A DNA stretch of 30,789 bases from Priapulus caudatus (Eukaryota > Priapulida > Priapulimorpha > Priapulimorphida > Priapulidae), in the NCBI RefSeq assembly GCF_000485595.1, contig NW_014577244.1:63987-94775 (forward strand). The letters are read 5' to 3'. The translations under genes were made by a program, and so were the position numbers. Within the stretch, counting starts at the first letter, position 1. Each line of letters starts with the position of its first letter. The notes under the pieces are model-generated. The model made no database searches and was not told the DNA's origin. It saw only the letters and a list, made by a program, of their open reading frames with translations. Of this stretch, positions 29,005-30,789 are shown piece after piece.

Positions 29005-29142
29005 CTGGCGAAGCTGGTTAAGTATTCGGAAATATTTCATTTGGTTCAAATTATGTAGTAAGAACACTACAACACTTGACACCAGACAAAGTGCCAGGAC
29101 ACGGCGGAATGACACCAAGGCTGTTACGAGGGATCGAAACAT
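29005..29142 (-). CDS. Candidate type II membrane protein first exon
   Basis: The minus-strand frame starts MFRSLVTALVSFRRVLALCL: a short basic N-terminus, a hydrophobic span at about residues 15-29, then a polar stem-like stretch, the layout of Golgi glycosyltransferases and sulfotransferases. A GC-type donor CAG|GCAAGT follows codon 46. Unspliced, it would run to 71 residues. No following exon was identified toward lower coordinates, so the call is tentative. Confidence 0.25.
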
Positions 29143-29605
29143 CTATTGCTAAATTAGAGAATAGACAAATTAGAAATATAGAAAATATTTGTCTGGAAAA
29201 GATCGAGACATGAGACTAAAGCTGACTACTAAGAATGCACGTGTTTACAAGTGACAGCGAGACCGTAGAAAAAATAAATTGTCTATTTAGTATATAATAG
29301 CCTTAATTCTCATCTCTTTGTCAGGGCTCTTGTAGGCACCCCTTCATTCGTTGCCACAGCACGATTTCTAGCCTGAGCGCGCTGATAAACGATACCGCGT
29401 TGCCAAAGAGTAAGTCGGGAGACATAGAGAAGGGACGGGTGGATGAGAGGTGTATAGAATGAAATAAATAATAATAATATCAGGATAATACTAATAGGAG
29501 TGTAATAATATAGGCACGCACGCACGCACGCACGCACACACATTATTCGGACACTCCTAATAATATGAATGAATATGATATGTGATGATACCACTGATCT
29601 CTATA

Positions 29606-29663
29606 ATATAATCAGGAGTGTATCAATACGTCCTGATACATATTGATACACTCCTGATATAAT
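29606..29663. mobile_element. 44-bp hairpin insertion with 7-bp target duplication
   Basis: The hairpin at 29613-29656 has CAGGAGTGTATCAATA as left arm and its exact reverse complement as right arm, with a 12-base loop. ATATAAT flanks both sides (29606-29612 and 29657-29663). The ends CAGGAGT and ACTCCTG match those of the hairpin at 8966-9003. Confidence 0.75.
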
Positions 29664-29702
29664 CTATGACGATACCACTGATGATGACCATCTATGATGA
29701 TA

Positions 29703-29752
29703 CCACTGATCTCTATAATATAATATAATTATTATATTATAGAGATCAGTGG
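29703..29752. repeat. 50-bp near-perfect palindrome
   Basis: Two 23-bp perfect arms starting CCACTGATCTCTATAATATA around a 4-base centre. The left arm and the preceding GATGATA are a direct repeat of 29585-29612. Confidence 0.9.
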
Positions 29753-29923
29753 ATGATACTCTCCCATAACGTGGCGCCCTCTGGTGACATTATAAATGGT
29801 GACAGCCCACAGTACGTAGTAAGTTCAGTCCACGATACACACTCCAGTTATGCACGATCCTATAGCTCGAAACGAAAACGTGCCGACGAGGCTCACTCAT
29901 TTTAGAGACAGTCGGTGTATGTA

Positions 29924-30725
29924 GGTGTGAGCAGTGCCGGATTAACCATTAAGCAGACTAAGCACGTGCTTTGGGCACCAGTGCCAAAGGGGGCACCACA
30001 AAGTTGGGAAAAGGGTGAAAAGAAAAAAAACGAATAAAGATTTTTACTTCCCAGGTGTACCACAAGGGGCCCCCAACAATACAATACAATACAAGGGGCC
30101 CCTAATGCCACCCAACAAGGTGCTAATTCCCAATTATCCGAAAGTGAAAGGTACTCAAAGACTTGTCAGACACTCATTGATGCTTATCCAGATGACATGA
30201 ACAACACTTTGTCTACAGAGCTTCAGCATTCATATGTTCTTCATAAGTTTAAAACAACCAAGAAAACATCTTTCACTCACATGGAACTTTACAACACAAT
30301 TACAGAAGACAAACTACAGAGTGCCTTTCCAAATGTTGAAATTGCCTTGAGAATATTTTTAACATTAATGGTCACCAACTGCACAACAGAAAGGTCTTTC
30401 TCACAACTGAAACGTATAAAAAAATAGATTGACTCGTAGTCAGAATGAAGGTGTACATGCATGTACGCTCAAAAGTGCCTCAAATACCATCTCCTGCGAT
30501 CTACATTTTAAAAAATTTCTGGGGGAGGACCCCCATACCCCCCGCCTGTTTATCACCACCCTCATTGAAATCCTACATATATTTTTGTACTGCTGCAACC
30601 TACATTGTATATCTGGTCAGACAGGTCAACAACTAAAATGGACTGGGTCAGTGGAAAAGAGGGGGGCACCAAGATTGGTCAGTGCTTAGGGCACCAGTGA
30701 GCCTTAATCCGCCCCTGGGTGTGAG
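29924..30725 (+). mobile_element. hAT element, internally deleted, with intact ends and 8-bp target duplication
   Basis: Element body 29932-30717 (786 bp). The left end begins CAGTGCCGGATTAACC and the right end on the reverse strand begins CAGGGGCGGATTAAGG, so the terminal repeats are imperfect. GGTGTGAG flanks both sides (29924-29931 and 30718-30725): the 8-bp duplication is the hallmark of hAT transposition. Only the 3' end of a transposase survives inside, so it cannot move by itself. Confidence 0.92.
30197..30427 (+). pseudogene. hAT transposase C-terminal dimerisation domain remnant
   Basis: The frame contains FPNVEIALRIFLTLMV, then NCTTERSFSQLKRIK, the conserved core of the hAT C-terminal dimerisation domain of ZMYM6/Tip100-like transposases. 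The open frame continues upstream of the ATG at 30197 to at least 30161, so that ATG is not the native start. The DDE catalytic core and the zinc-finger N-terminus are absent, and a TAG follows directly after the conserved block. Confidence 0.9.
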
Positions 30726-30744
30726 TGTCTGCGTGTGCATGTCC

Positions 30745-30789
<45 letters not shown>

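Overview
The window looks like a stretch of a repeat-rich invertebrate animal genome. It has spliced genes with GT-AG introns, TTAGGG-type repeats, hAT and Ty3/gypsy-type debris, many hairpin or inverted-repeat elements, long (GTGC)n and (GT)n microsatellites, and a 435-base assembly gap (10392-10826). The phylum cannot be fixed from the sequence. A marine lophotrochozoan or deuterostome is a guess.

The one clear gene is a class I facilitative glucose transporter (SLC2A/GLUT1-4 type) on the + strand. I assembled nine coding exons by eye between 18508 and 25057. Every junction keeps the reading frame, and together they encode about 480 residues from mid-TM1 to the stop codon. The exon with the start codon was not proven. 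A phase-compatible candidate at 14929 sits behind a promoter-like cluster (CCAAT, CRE-like, ETS and E-box motifs).

Layout. 1-1320: two possible + strand first exons (ATG 692, ATG 1265/1271) in CpG-rich DNA. 1584-1633: three stacked palindromes, including a perfect RFX X-box next to a perfect CRE. 1700-5300: non-coding, with small tandem repeats, a minisatellite and a hAT-like tail. 5307-8126 (-): a broken copy of a multi-copy hypothetical gene family. 8190-10390: tandem repeats, a telomere-core element, the first copy of a dispersed repeat and a minisatellite. 11600-13600: MITEs, the second copy of the dispersed repeat and a frameshifted gypsy-type integrase end. 15500-18100: telomere-core elements and (TA)n-rich hairpins. 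18508-25057: the glucose transporter. 25058-29900: microsatellites, short hairpins and unresolved open frames. 29932-30717: a hAT element with intact ends and an 8-bp target duplication.

The best leads are: (1) a 75-bp in-frame tandem repeat in the last intron of the transporter that copies the 3' splice site and the start of the last exon; (2) tiny CAGGAGT...ACTCCTG hairpins flanked by 7-bp duplications, one with an empty site in a paralogous repeat in the same window; (3) inverted-repeat elements with telomere-like cores sitting at TTASTAAG sites; and (4) the RFX/CRE palindrome cluster.
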